IMG/VR virus record: IMGVR_UViG_3300035457_000024
Coordinates: 1 to 39,764 of that record
DNA length: 39,764 nt
Origin: a virus
Direction: 5' to 3' (one strand)
Under the pieces are notes generated by a model, which saw only the letters and a program-made list of their open reading frames with translations, did not search any database and was not told where the DNA came from. Both the position numbers and the translations under genes were made by a program. Below are positions 14,362 to 20,758 of the stretch, in pieces. Every line of letters begins with the position of its first letter. Positions within the stretch are counted from its first letter, which is position 1.

Positions 14362-14793
14362 TTAAATTTTTAATCCAGTTATTTTTTCAAATATTTCAGC
14401 GTTGAAATATGGAATTTCAAGTAATTCTTGCTTTTTTTCTTGGTAATTTCGTTCTCCCAAATTTAATTTCCAAACTTTTTCTCTAATTTCTAAATATTCT
14501 TTTTCTGTTACTTGAACATTAAAAACACGAAAAGATTTTTGTTGATAAGAATCAGCATATTCTCTACCAAACATTTCTGCGAAACAGAATAATTGATTTT
14601 CAGACATTATTAAGTTTTTTGAATAGTAGCAAGATTTGCACCAGTAGCAATAGTTGCAAAAGTAGCAAGAGTAGCAAAAGTAGCAAGATTTGCAAGAGTA
14701 GCAAGATTTGCAAGAGTCGCAAGATTCGCAAGATTTGCAAGATTCGCAAAAGTCGCAAGATCTACAAGAGAGGTTATTATTTTGAGAAGACAT
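14362..14793 (-). CDS. Cys-triplet repeat protein
   Basis: 143 residues in two parts. Residues 10-55 carry a Cys at every third position without a break, 16 in all (C10, C13, C16 ... C55). The in-between positions are mostly Ser, with Arg/Asp/Glu/Lys in the first half and Tyr/Phe/Trp in the second. Residues 63-143 are an ordinary helical domain beginning at an internal Met63 (MSENQLFCFAEMFGREYADS). Cys-x-x arrays of this kind are known in scattered phage and bacterial proteins of unknown function. A three-residue period fits a narrow triangular helix or a multi-metal/disulfide rod. Met63 could be an independent start. The ATG overlaps the upstream gene by 17 bases. Confidence 0.65.
   Translation of the reverse strand: MSSQNNNLSCRSCDFCESCKSCESCDSCKSCYSCKSCYFCYSCYFCNYCYWCKSCYYSKNLIMSENQLFCFAEMFGREYADSYQQKSFRVFNVQVTEKEYLEIREKVWKLNLGERNYQEKKQELLEIPYFNAEIFEKITGLKI
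14629..14766. repeat. 9-bp tandem coding repeat (Cys-x-x codons)
   Basis: The DNA under the Cys array is a minisatellite with a 9-base period on the plus strand (variants of GCAAGATTT, GCAAGAGTA, GCAAGAGTC), about 15-16 units. Units near 14700-14760 are almost identical while those near 14640 have drifted, so the array has probably grown by slippage from one side. Confidence 0.85.
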
Positions 14794-15184
14794 AATTTAG
14801 TTCTTTTTCGAATTTCTGAATATTAAATGCTTTAAGTGTTTCTAAAGTAGTATTTAAAGCTAAAAGAATATTCTGAGCTTTAGTGTGATTTTCAGTCATT
14901 ATTTCGTAATCTACAGTATAATGCCAATGAACGTCGTCGCCTTGATCGTATTGATCAATATTTTTGATGTAACAGTTAAACTCAAACTCATCTTGTATAG
15001 AAAGATTTAAATTTTCTATGTATTCCTCAAGTTTTTCTGAAGCAATTTCTAAATTATTGATTGAAAAATTAGCTAGTTCTTCAGCAGAAATAAATTTATA
15101 ATAGCCTGCTTCCAAAAAATGAGTAGTTTTCTCATCAGTCGTTTCTTGTGTCGATAAATAATTGATTAACAAAGAAAGTAACAT
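14777..15184 (-). CDS. Unknown acidic protein
   Basis: 135 residues, acidic, mostly helical. The first 60 residues form helices (KTTHFLEAGYYKFISAEELA). The middle has beta strands with an aromatic/His-rich run (DDVHWHYTVDYEIM, about 83-96), and the C-terminus is helical. No family recognised. It overlaps the Cys-repeat gene by 17 bases and is the first sizeable gene after the control region promoters. Confidence 0.5.
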   Translation of the reverse strand: MLLSLLINYLSTQETTDEKTTHFLEAGYYKFISAEELANFSINNLEIASEKLEEYIENLNLSIQDEFEFNCYIKNIDQYDQGDDVHWHYTVDYEIMTENHTKAQNILLALNTTLETLKAFNIQKFEKELNYVFSK

Positions 15185-15188
15185 AAAA

Positions 15189-15263
15189 CTAATTGTTTTT
15201 ATTTAAAGTTTCTAAATAGCCTTTTTTTGTGAAAAGAGTTGTATTTTTTAATTCGTTTGGCAT
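15189..15263 (-). CDS. Possible 24-residue peptide
   Basis: The ATG at 15263 opens MPNELKNTTLFTKKGYLETL and four more residues, ending in TAG at 15189. It fills the gap between the 54-residue gene and the 14777-15184 gene with four-to-seven-base spacing. Position is the only support; it may not be expressed. Confidence 0.3.
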   Translation of the reverse strand: MPNELKNTTLFTKKGYLETLNKNN

Positions 15264-15270
15264 ATTGAAA

Positions 15271-15435
15271 TTATGTTAAATTTATACAAAGTTGAATTTC
15301 CTTAAGTTTTTTGTTTAATTCAGTTGAAATATCTGAAAAGTCTTCTTTGTTTGAGTTATTTAGTAATTTAACTAAATCAATTGTTAAATTTAAAAAGAGC
15401 TTTATTTGCTCTAAAGTTAGTAAATAATTAGACAT
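15271..15435 (-). CDS. 54-residue protein, first gene after the leftward promoter
   Basis: The ATG at 15435 opens a 54-residue frame: MSNYLLTLEQIKLFLNLTID, then an amphipathic helix and a Lys-rich end, stop TAA at 15271. It is helical and unrecognised. It is the first open frame downstream of the promoter at 15615-15643, after an untranslated leader of roughly 170 bases. Confidence 0.45.
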   Translation of the reverse strand: MSNYLLTLEQIKLFLNLTIDLVKLLNNSNKEDFSDISTELNKKLKEIQLCINLT

Positions 15436-15614
15436 ATTATAATTTTGATAAGTTATTTCTTACTTAAAGAATTAAAAGTGTGTGATTCATAATAAAAGAC
15501 TGAATCAAATCGAACAAATTTATATTCTTTTAAAATAAGAAATTAAAAAAAGTTGTCTTCTTACATCTCGTTTGTCTCTTTCGAGTGAGTCTGTAATCAG
15601 TTGTCTGTGAAACA

Positions 15615-15643
15615 ATTATTAAATTATTTTTTATTTATGTCAA
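15615..15643 (-). promoter_or_regulatory. Leftward early promoter
   Basis: On the minus strand TTGACA (15643-15638) is followed after 16-17 bases by TAATAA/AATAAT (15621-15615). It would drive the leftward early block beginning with the 54-residue gene. The -35 box lies within the 31-bp repeat at 15632-15662, so whatever binds that repeat would control this promoter. Confidence 0.55.
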
Positions 15644-15662
15644 GAGAAAAATTTAGTTTTGA
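15632..15662. repeat. 31-bp control-region repeat, copy 1
   Basis: This matches 16432-16462 at 30 of 31 bases; the shared core is TGTCAAGAGAAAAATTTAGT. The two copies sit exactly 800 bases apart and flank the candidate regulator gene on both sides. Each contains CTCTTGACA on the minus strand. They are good candidates for operators bound by the regulator. Confidence 0.8.
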
Positions 15663-15691
15663 TATAAAACTTGTAAAATATCCACTTTTTT

Positions 15692-15730
15692 TTATCAAAA
15701 AACAAAAAGAAATCCTTTTTTCAAAGGATT
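15692..15730 (-). terminator. Intrinsic terminator of the regulator gene
   Basis: On the minus strand AATCCTTT pairs with AAAGGATT over a GAAA tetraloop (15730-15711) and is followed by TCTTTTTGTTTTTTG. This is a textbook Rho-independent terminator 31 bases after the stop of the 15761-16360 gene. It separates that gene from the early promoter at 15615-15643. Confidence 0.8.
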
Positions 15731-15760
15731 AGTTGAATCTAAATTGGATAAATACAAAAA

Positions 15761-16360
15761 TTAGATAACTTCTATTTTTTCTTTTAAATCATTTTTAAAT
15801 TTACTGCCTAGATTTTTCAAAAGTTCAATATATAAAGGATTTGTTAATAATTCTAATGCAATTCTGCCTTCGATTTCGTATTTAGTTATTTTCTGTTTTG
15901 CCGATTCAACAGGATACATCAATATAACATTATTTGAGTTTTCTTTATTATTTTCTTTTCCTTTTTTCAAAATTCCAGTGCTAAAGCCAAATTCTGTTGA
16001 TAAAAGTAAGAAAATAAAACATTCGACATCAGTTTTATATAAAGAATATCTAGTTATATTCTCTTTTTCTATTTTTTCAGCTCCAATTATCCCTGATTTT
16101 ATTAAACTTAAAATATGCTGATAAGTGATTGTTTCTTTTTTTTCAGTTAGGCTTAATTTGTTATTGATTAAAGTAACTGCTGCTCTCGCTGAAATTTTTT
16201 CATTGTTGCGAAATTTATCTCGCAATTCAAAATAAGTACTATAACTTTTTTTATCCAAATCTTGTTCAACTTTAATTCTATATTTCATATTTTTAGCAAT
16301 TAGGTTTAATTCTCTTTTTGATAAAAACAAAATTTGTTCTTTTATCGGTTTAATATTCAT
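15761..16360 (-). CDS. Candidate transcription regulator
   Basis: I choose the ATG at 16360 (MNIKPIKEQILFLSKRELNL, 199 residues); a TTG at 16387 would add nine. The N-terminus has helices with basic faces. The segment ITYQHILSLIKSGIIGAEKI (about 93-112) looks like the recognition part of an excisionase/MerR-type winged helix, and the C-terminal half is helical. It is a single gene with its own terminator, divergent from the rightward block, with identical 31-bp repeats on each side. That layout fits a phage repressor or switch protein. No family match is claimed. Confidence 0.5.
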   Translation of the reverse strand: MNIKPIKEQILFLSKRELNLIAKNMKYRIKVEQDLDKKSYSTYFELRDKFRNNEKISARAAVTLINNKLSLTEKKETITYQHILSLIKSGIIGAEKIEKENITRYSLYKTDVECFIFLLLSTEFGFSTGILKKGKENNKENSNNVILMYPVESAKQKITKYEIEGRIALELLTNPLYIELLKNLGSKFKNDLKEKIEVI

Positions 16361-16431
16361 ACTAACATAATATTTTTTTGATGTCAAATGTAATTTATTT
16401 TGTATTCAAAGTAATACAAATCAATGATTAA

Positions 16432-16462
16432 TATTTATGTCAAGAGAAAAATTTAGTGTTGA
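16432..16462. repeat. 31-bp control-region repeat, copy 2
   Basis: This is the partner of 15632-15662 (one mismatch, at 16458). It lies in the divergent gap between the candidate regulator and the rightward block, and its right end overlaps the -35 box of the rightward promoter at 16459-16486. On the minus strand it carries another CTTGACA. A protein bound here could control both directions. Confidence 0.8.
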
Positions 16463-16486
16463 CAAATTCAATTAAAATTTTAATAC
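16459..16486 (+). promoter_or_regulatory. Rightward promoter of the SLT/antirepressor block
   Basis: TTGACA at 16459-16464, a 16-base spacer, TAATAC at 16481-16486. The start point would be near 16493, leaving an untranslated leader of about 228 bases before the GTG at 16721. Overlap with the 31-bp repeat suggests repression by the neighbouring regulator. Confidence 0.6.
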
Positions 16487-16599
16487 TATATTTTGATCAA
16501 ATCTTTTTGATTGTTTTACAGCTGGAAACAAAAAATCTGATTTGATTATGCAAGCAAAATATTACAGGCAGTGCTATTTAGCTTATAAGCAACTACACA

Positions 16600-16676
16600 A
16601 AATTAAGTGTGAGAACTTAATTTAATAGCTCGAAAGAGCTATAAAGGGGGTCAATAACCCTAAAGGTTATTCCCCC
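16600..16676 (+). ncRNA. Three-hairpin structured leader RNA
   Basis: Three hairpins follow each other closely. Hairpin 1 is 16600-16608 with 16615-16623, nine pairs. Hairpin 2 is 16625-16631 with 16636-16642, seven pairs closed by a GAAA tetraloop. Hairpin 3 is 16646-16650 and 16653-16659 with 16665-16676, five G-C plus seven pairs with a two-base bulge. A short palindrome GCTTATAAGC (16581-16590) precedes them, and AACCA/TGGTT may pair just after. They lie in the untranslated leader of the SLT gene. This could be a riboregulator, a stability element, a terminator-like attenuator or a replication-origin structure. I do not recognise a known riboswitch. Confidence 0.65.
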
Positions 16677-16720
16677 AGTTAAACCAATTTTAAATTTACG
16701 GCTGGTTACCGATTTATTTT

Positions 16721-17209
16721 GTGTCAAATTTTGCAAAATTTACTTTGACTTTGAGCTTATTAACTATTTTTTTCATTCCAAATTTGGGAGCGGAAGCTTC
16801 AAGCCAGTGTTATCGCTGGAAAATGGTAAAAGGCAAAAAACAATATACTTATTTTAATTGTAAAAAAAGTCTTAAAACTCCAATTAAATCTGCAAACAAA
16901 GTGGAATTGGAAACAGCAAATTATACTGGAAATCACATCGATTTGATGAAACAAGCAGGTATTTCAGAATCAGATTTTGAAGCGGTAAATTTTATTGTTG
17001 AAAGAGAAAGTTCATGGAATCCAAACTCAATCAATAGAAGTTCTGGTGCTTGCGGTTTATGTCAATTTTTACCTTGTAGTGTTGAAAAAGCAGGTGCAGA
17101 TTGGAATAATCCAATAACAGCTCTTAAAAAAGGTAATGAATATGTTACTGCAAGATATGGAAATTGGAATAACGCAAAAAACTTTTGGTTAAAAAATAAC
17201 TGGTATTAA
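16721..17209 (+). CDS. Secreted SLT-type lytic transglycosylase
   Basis: 162 residues from a GTG start. Residues 1-25 are a signal peptide (hydrophobic LTLSLLTIFFIPNLG, then an AEA cleavage site). A Cys-containing linker and an SLT/aggregation-promoting-factor-like lysozyme domain (about 70-162) follow. The catalytic Glu is E96 in VERESSWNP, followed by GACGLCQFLP (109-118) and the end RYGNWNNAKNFWLKNNWY. It would cut glycan strands outside the membrane. The CGLCQFLPC variant and terminal W-Y resemble enzymes from Patescibacteria and Actinobacteria. The start has no Shine-Dalgarno but a long structured leader. As the first gene after the control promoter, it may act at entry or in lysis. Confidence 0.8.
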   Translation: MSNFAKFTLTLSLLTIFFIPNLGAEASSQCYRWKMVKGKKQYTYFNCKKSLKTPIKSANKVELETANYTGNHIDLMKQAGISESDFEAVNFIVERESSWNPNSINRSSGACGLCQFLPCSVEKAGADWNNPITALKKGNEYVTARYGNWNNAKNFWLKNNWY

Positions 17210-17214
17210 GTTAA

Positions 17215-17242
17215 TAGTCGGGCCTCGCAAGGGGCTTGACTA
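17215..17242 (+). terminator. Stable hairpin with GCAA tetraloop
   Basis: 17215-17226 pairs with 17231-17242: twelve consecutive pairs, three of them G-U, closed by a GCAA GNRA loop. It begins six bases after the SLT stop codon. The following sequence is ACTTTAAATAAA rather than a U-run, so it may be an mRNA 3'-end stabiliser or a weak terminator between the SLT gene and the antirepressor gene. Confidence 0.6.
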
Positions 17243-17281
17243 CTTTAAATAAACTGCGTTTAATAGTTTTGGCTTAAATAG

Positions 17282-17344
17282 TATGTAGAATCTAGTATGC
17301 GGGAGTTCTCTAAGCCGATTGACCCGTATATTAGATTCTGCATA
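17282..17344 (+). promoter_or_regulatory. 22-bp RNA hairpin upstream of the antirepressor
   Basis: 17282-17303 pairs with 17323-17344 without a gap: 22 pairs, of which three are G-U, around a 19-base loop. All departures from DNA symmetry are G-U pairs, which favours an RNA role. The loop holds AGTTCT (17304-17309), complementary to AGAACT at 17354-17359, and CCGATT (17315-17320), complementary to AATCGG at 17368-17373, two bases before the ATG at 17375. The leader could therefore switch between folds that hide or expose the start codon. Confidence 0.65.
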
Positions 17345-17374
17345 TTAATGTGTAGAACTTTAAAACAAATCGGT

Positions 17375-18133
17375 ATGAATAATAATTTGTACATTCAACC
17401 TGAGCTATCAGTCCAAACTAGCAAAGCAACTATTTCTAGTTTAGATTTAGTAAAATTTATTAACTCTAACAGAGACAAAAGTCAAAGTAAGTTACTTCAC
17501 AAAGATTTTCTCGAAAAAGTCTTGAAAGTTCTTGGTGAAGAGTTAAGCGGAAATTTCCGCTCATCTTATAAAGATTCAATGAATCGAGAAAAACCTTGTT
17601 ACTCTTTCCAAAAACGTGAGGCTTGTCTGCTTGCTATGAGTTATAGCTATGACTTACAAGCTAAAGTTTTTGACTATATGACAGAATTAGAGCAAAAAGT
17701 TGTAACCCCAAAACTTCCGAGTAGTTATTTAGAAGCTTTGAAAGCTTTAGTTAATTCAGAAGAGGAAAAATTGCAATTAACAACTAAATTAGATGAAGCT
17801 AGGCCAGCTATTGAATTCACACAAGCTGTACATGATTCAATAAATGCCATAACTATTGAAGAATTTGCAAAAGTTCTAGGAACAGGTAGAACAAAAATGT
17901 TCAAATGGCTTAAAAATTATGGATATTTAAAATCTGATAGATTGCCTTTTCAAAAGTTTATTGATAACAAATATTTTAAAGTAATTGAAAAAACGTATAA
18001 TGAATTTAAAACACAAAGATTCATAGCTTACACCCAAACTTTAATAACAGGAAGAGGTCAAGTTGCAATTCAAGAAAAGTATTTACAAACTTTTCAATAT
18101 TTACCGCTGGTAACTATAAATTTTGAAGACTAA
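17375..18133 (+). CDS. Rha/KilAC-type antirepressor
   Basis: 252 residues from the ATG at 17375 (MNNNLYIQPELSVQTSKATI). An in-frame ATG at 17297 would add 26 residues but lies inside the 22-bp hairpin and gives no recognisable extension. The N-terminal part has the Rha layout: DLVKFINSNRDKSQSKLLHK, then NFRSSYKDSMNREKPCYSFQ, then REACLLAMSYSYDLQAKVFD. The C-terminal domain is KilAC: ITIEEFAKVLGTGRTKMFKW (about 170-189 of this start), then LPFQKFIDNKYFKVIE, then TLITGRGQVAIQEKYL. Such proteins bind DNA or repressors and control the lysis/early switch. The gene is followed by a terminator hairpin at 18144-18164. Confidence 0.82.
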   Translation: MNNNLYIQPELSVQTSKATISSLDLVKFINSNRDKSQSKLLHKDFLEKVLKVLGEELSGNFRSSYKDSMNREKPCYSFQKREACLLAMSYSYDLQAKVFDYMTELEQKVVTPKLPSSYLEALKALVNSEEEKLQLTTKLDEARPAIEFTQAVHDSINAITIEEFAKVLGTGRTKMFKWLKNYGYLKSDRLPFQKFIDNKYFKVIEKTYNEFKTQRFIAYTQTLITGRGQVAIQEKYLQTFQYLPLVTINFED

Positions 18134-18143
18134 ACAAACAAAA

Positions 18144-18164
18144 TTCCCGCTTTTAGAGCGGGAA
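18144..18164 (+). terminator. Terminator hairpin after the antirepressor
   Basis: TTCCCGCT (18144-18151) pairs with AGCGGGAA (18157-18164) over a five-base loop, ten bases after the stop codon. There is no immediate U-run; a second AT hairpin (TAATAA with TTATTA, about 18169-18186) follows. It is a likely terminator or mRNA 3'-end. Confidence 0.65.
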
Positions 18165-18284
18165 ATGTAATAATATGTCTTATTATTTATAAGCTTTAAA
18201 ATACATTTTTAAATATTTGTCAAGAATATAATTTTAATATTCAGTTTTTTCATTAATATTTGTACTATGTGATACTCAATAAAA

Positions 18285-18304
18285 ATTAGCTCCGTGAAGA
18301 GCTA
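18285..18304 (+). other. Hairpin in the 18.1-18.5 kb intergenic stretch
   Basis: TTAGCTC (18285-18291) pairs with GAGCTAA (18298-18304) over CGTGAA. The gene-poor stretch 18134-18441 also contains two CTTGACA boxes on the minus strand (near 18213 and 18360), with no clear -10 for either. Apart from these and the terminator I see nothing in it. Confidence 0.4.
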
Positions 18305-18441
18305 ACCAATAATTCCAAAAGAAAAGTAACAACTTAAGACTCAGCAAATTTTCTAATTTTGTCAAGAGTAAATCTTTTAATGTCTATTTTTCCTTTAAAT
18401 TTAGACAAAAATACAACAAATATGACCCAAAAGCTAGCTTT

Positions 18442-18567
18442 ATGCTCAATGTTTTGTTGCCAAAAATAGTAGGCAATGAAGCAGTAAATAACGACTTCAA
18501 TTACTTTGTTTTATTCTTAGTAATTTCTTCAATGCTTTTTTATTTCATTTTTACCAAATTAATATAA
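18442..18567 (+). CDS. Possible 41-residue membrane peptide
   Basis: The ATG at 18442 opens MLNVLLPKIVGNEAVNNDFN followed by a hydrophobic helix (FVLFLVISSMLFYFIFTKLI) and stops at 18567, eight bases before the initiator gene. The same frame is open back to about 18317 with no ATG or GTG, so this may be the intact small gene or the remnant of a longer one. Confidence 0.35.
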   Translation: MLNVLLPKIVGNEAVNNDFNYFVLFLVISSMLFYFIFTKLI

Positions 18568-18575
18568 CAAAATTT

Positions 18576-19424
18576 ATGTCTTATAACATCACAAAAGAAA
18601 CATTTTTTTTACTAAATGAGCGACCAATTGCTTATAGAAAATCAAATACAAAAATCACTGGTAGCTTAACAGCAGGTGTTTTACTAAGCCAATTAATTTA
18701 CTGGTCATCAGCAGTTAGAGACACAGAATTTTATAAAACTGATAGTGAATTAATTGAAGAAACTGGACTCACAGAAAAAGAACTTTTAAAAGCTAAAAAA
18801 GATATTATAGATTCTGGCGTGTTTTCTTGTAAAAGAAAAGGATTACCAGCAAAAAATCATTGGGTTTTTAATATAGAAGAATACAACAAAAAGCTCTATT
18901 TAATCAGTACTGACAAAAGGGCGGAACTAGAACTGACAAAAGGGCACCTATTTGAGTGCCAAAAGGGCGGAACTTTAGGTGCCGAAAAGTCAGTTCTATA
19001 TACTACAGAGAATACTACAGAGAATAACAACATAGACACCAAACCAAACTCAAATTTTCAACAAGAAAAAAATCAATATCCAAATTTAAAAAACAACCCA
19101 TTGTGGGATCAGCTTAAAGACAATAAGTTTCCAAATCTAAGTGAAGCTGAGATTGATTTAGAAATTGCTCAATATTCTCAAGGAAAAAAACAATCAATAA
19201 GTTTCAATGCTATTATTTTTCATTTAGAATCAGCAAATTTAAATAAACTCAAAAGAAACAAAACAAAAGAATGGTACAATCCAGCCCAAACTTCAACTCA
19301 AACTCAAAATTTAAATAAAAAATTCACACTTTATAAAAAAGATTTCGCAACAACTGAAGATTTGCAAAACGAAATTAATTACTACAAAAGCAATCATTCT
19401 GATTACGAACTTGTAATCGTCTAA
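18576..19424 (+). CDS. Replication initiator/helicase-loader-like protein
   Basis: 282 residues. The N-terminal 110 residues match the winged-helix domain common to phage and plasmid replication proteins: FLLNERPIAY, then ITGSLTAGVLLSQLIYWSSA (26-45), FYKTDSELIEETGLTEKELL (52-71), ARK-like KAKKDIIDSGVF and KGLPAKNHWVFNI (89-101). A Gln/Asn-rich linker and a second short helical domain follow, as in DnaD-like loaders. It should bind the phage origin and load the helicase encoded 15 bases downstream. The candidate iterons at 21313-21434 may be its target. Confidence 0.75.
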   Translation: MSYNITKETFFLLNERPIAYRKSNTKITGSLTAGVLLSQLIYWSSAVRDTEFYKTDSELIEETGLTEKELLKAKKDIIDSGVFSCKRKGLPAKNHWVFNIEEYNKKLYLISTDKRAELELTKGHLFECQKGGTLGAEKSVLYTTENTTENNNIDTKPNSNFQQEKNQYPNLKNNPLWDQLKDNKFPNLSEAEIDLEIAQYSQGKKQSISFNAIIFHLESANLNKLKRNKTKEWYNPAQTSTQTQNLNKKFTLYKKDFATTEDLQNEINYYKSNHSDYELVIV

Positions 19425-19439
19425 ACAAAAAACAATATT

Positions 19440-20645
19440 ATGTCTCAAATACAACAATCAATAATTGGCTCACTTTTACTCACACAAAGTCTTAAACAAC
19501 AAAAAAAAATTACTAATCAGCTTTTACCAGACTTTTTCACAGGAAAATTTATAGATATTATAAGAAAAATCAAAGAATTAAGCGATAAAGACATTCTTTT
19601 AGATTTAACAAATTTAAAAGTAGATCAAGATTTACTTTTAGAATGTATCGCCAAAAGTTCTTTGATAGCTAACTTTGAAAATGCTTTGGAAGAACTCAAA
19701 GAAGAATATTTGCAAAATAACATTGTTAATCTAAAGAATTTAGGGTCTTTGGAAGAAGTTAAGCAAACTATAGCAATGATTGAAGAAAAAGCCCAAATTT
19801 TGGACGACACGAAGTTACAAACAATTCAATCAATTATTAACAATAGTTTCAAGATTTTAAACCATGATATTTCAAATTTGGTGAAGACTGGATTTAAAGA
19901 TGTAGATGAAAACCAAAATTCAAATAAAAGCTTCACTGGTTTTTTGCCAGGTCAACTTTGTACAATTGGGGGTTATTCTGGAATTGGGAAATCTACTTTA
20001 CTTTTTTCTTTAATCAAAAATATAGCTTCAAATCATGAAACATTAGTTTTCAATTTAGAGATGGATTGCCATGTCATGTCGTCCAGAATTTTGTCTAGTT
20101 CATCTGGTGTGCCATTTGAATATTGCCATTCTATTGGGAACCCAAAAACACAAGAAATGATAGCTAAGTATGACTTAAGTCAAAAATTATCTGACGGAAT
20201 AAAAAAAATTGAGCAAATGAAACTCAAAATAGTTGATGACCAATATTATATCGACAAAATCATAAATTCAATTAGAAAAGAAGCAAAAGATAACAATTTA
20301 GAATTTGTTTTTATTGATTACTTACAGCTAATTACAACTAATAGCAATAAACAAAGACATTTAGAAATTGGAGAAATCACAAGACAATTAAAGCTTTTAG
20401 CTAAAGAACTAAAAATTGTAATTATAATTTTGGCACAATTAAGTAGAGCTACTTTGACTCGGGAAGAGCCAGAAATTCAAGATTTGCGAGAATCTGGATC
20501 AATCGAAATGGACAGTGATTTAATATTTCTAATTTGGAGAAAAAAAACAGGAGAATCAATGATTAGACTCGCAAAAGATAGAATGTTTGGAAAATCACTT
20601 ATAGCAAATTTAACTTATGACCCAAAAACTAAAAGTTACCAATAA
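19440..20645 (+). CDS. dnaB: DnaB-like replicative helicase
   Basis: 401 residues, a little shorter than bacterial DnaB. The N-terminal domain starts SQIQQSIIGSLLL. The RecA-like helicase domain has TGFLPGQLCTIGGYSGIGKS (166-185) including Walker A GYSGIGKS, LVFNLEMD (DnaB motif H1a region), LEFVFIDYLQLI (Walker B), LKLLAKELKIVIIILAQLSR (H3 with sensor Gln), DLRESGSIEMDSDLIFLIWR and the arginine-finger-like LAKDRMFG near the end. It unwinds the replication fork as a hexamer. No primase is found in the window, so host DnaG is probably recruited. Confidence 0.92.
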   Translation: MSQIQQSIIGSLLLTQSLKQQKKITNQLLPDFFTGKFIDIIRKIKELSDKDILLDLTNLKVDQDLLLECIAKSSLIANFENALEELKEEYLQNNIVNLKNLGSLEEVKQTIAMIEEKAQILDDTKLQTIQSIINNSFKILNHDISNLVKTGFKDVDENQNSNKSFTGFLPGQLCTIGGYSGIGKSTLLFSLIKNIASNHETLVFNLEMDCHVMSSRILSSSSGVPFEYCHSIGNPKTQEMIAKYDLSQKLSDGIKKIEQMKLKIVDDQYYIDKIINSIRKEAKDNNLEFVFIDYLQLITTNSNKQRHLEIGEITRQLKLLAKELKIVIIILAQLSRATLTREEPEIQDLRESGSIEMDSDLIFLIWRKKTGESMIRLAKDRMFGKSLIANLTYDPKTKSYQ

Positions 20646-20758
20646 TAAATTTATACGAATTAAAAGAATTTTACCACAAATTCAACACTTTACAATTAAC
20701 CAAAAATTAATAACCTTAATCAAGGTATTATTTGATAAATCTAAAATCATAAATTAAC

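Noticed and set aside
14625-14770. The 9-bp repeats as a CRISPR-like or regulatory array
   Set aside because: Periodicity is 9 bases without spacers and is fully explained by Cys-x-x codons in a leftward gene.
16459-16500. Bacteroidota-type promoter (TAnnTTTG at -7)
   Set aside because: TATATTTTG near 16487 has one extra base relative to the motif, while TTGACA boxes with 16-17-base spacing recur throughout the window.
17297-17374. An N-terminal extension of the antirepressor starting at 17297
   Set aside because: It runs through the 22-bp hairpin, shows no family resemblance, and the Rha-like sequence begins just after the ATG at 17375. It remains possible but is less likely.
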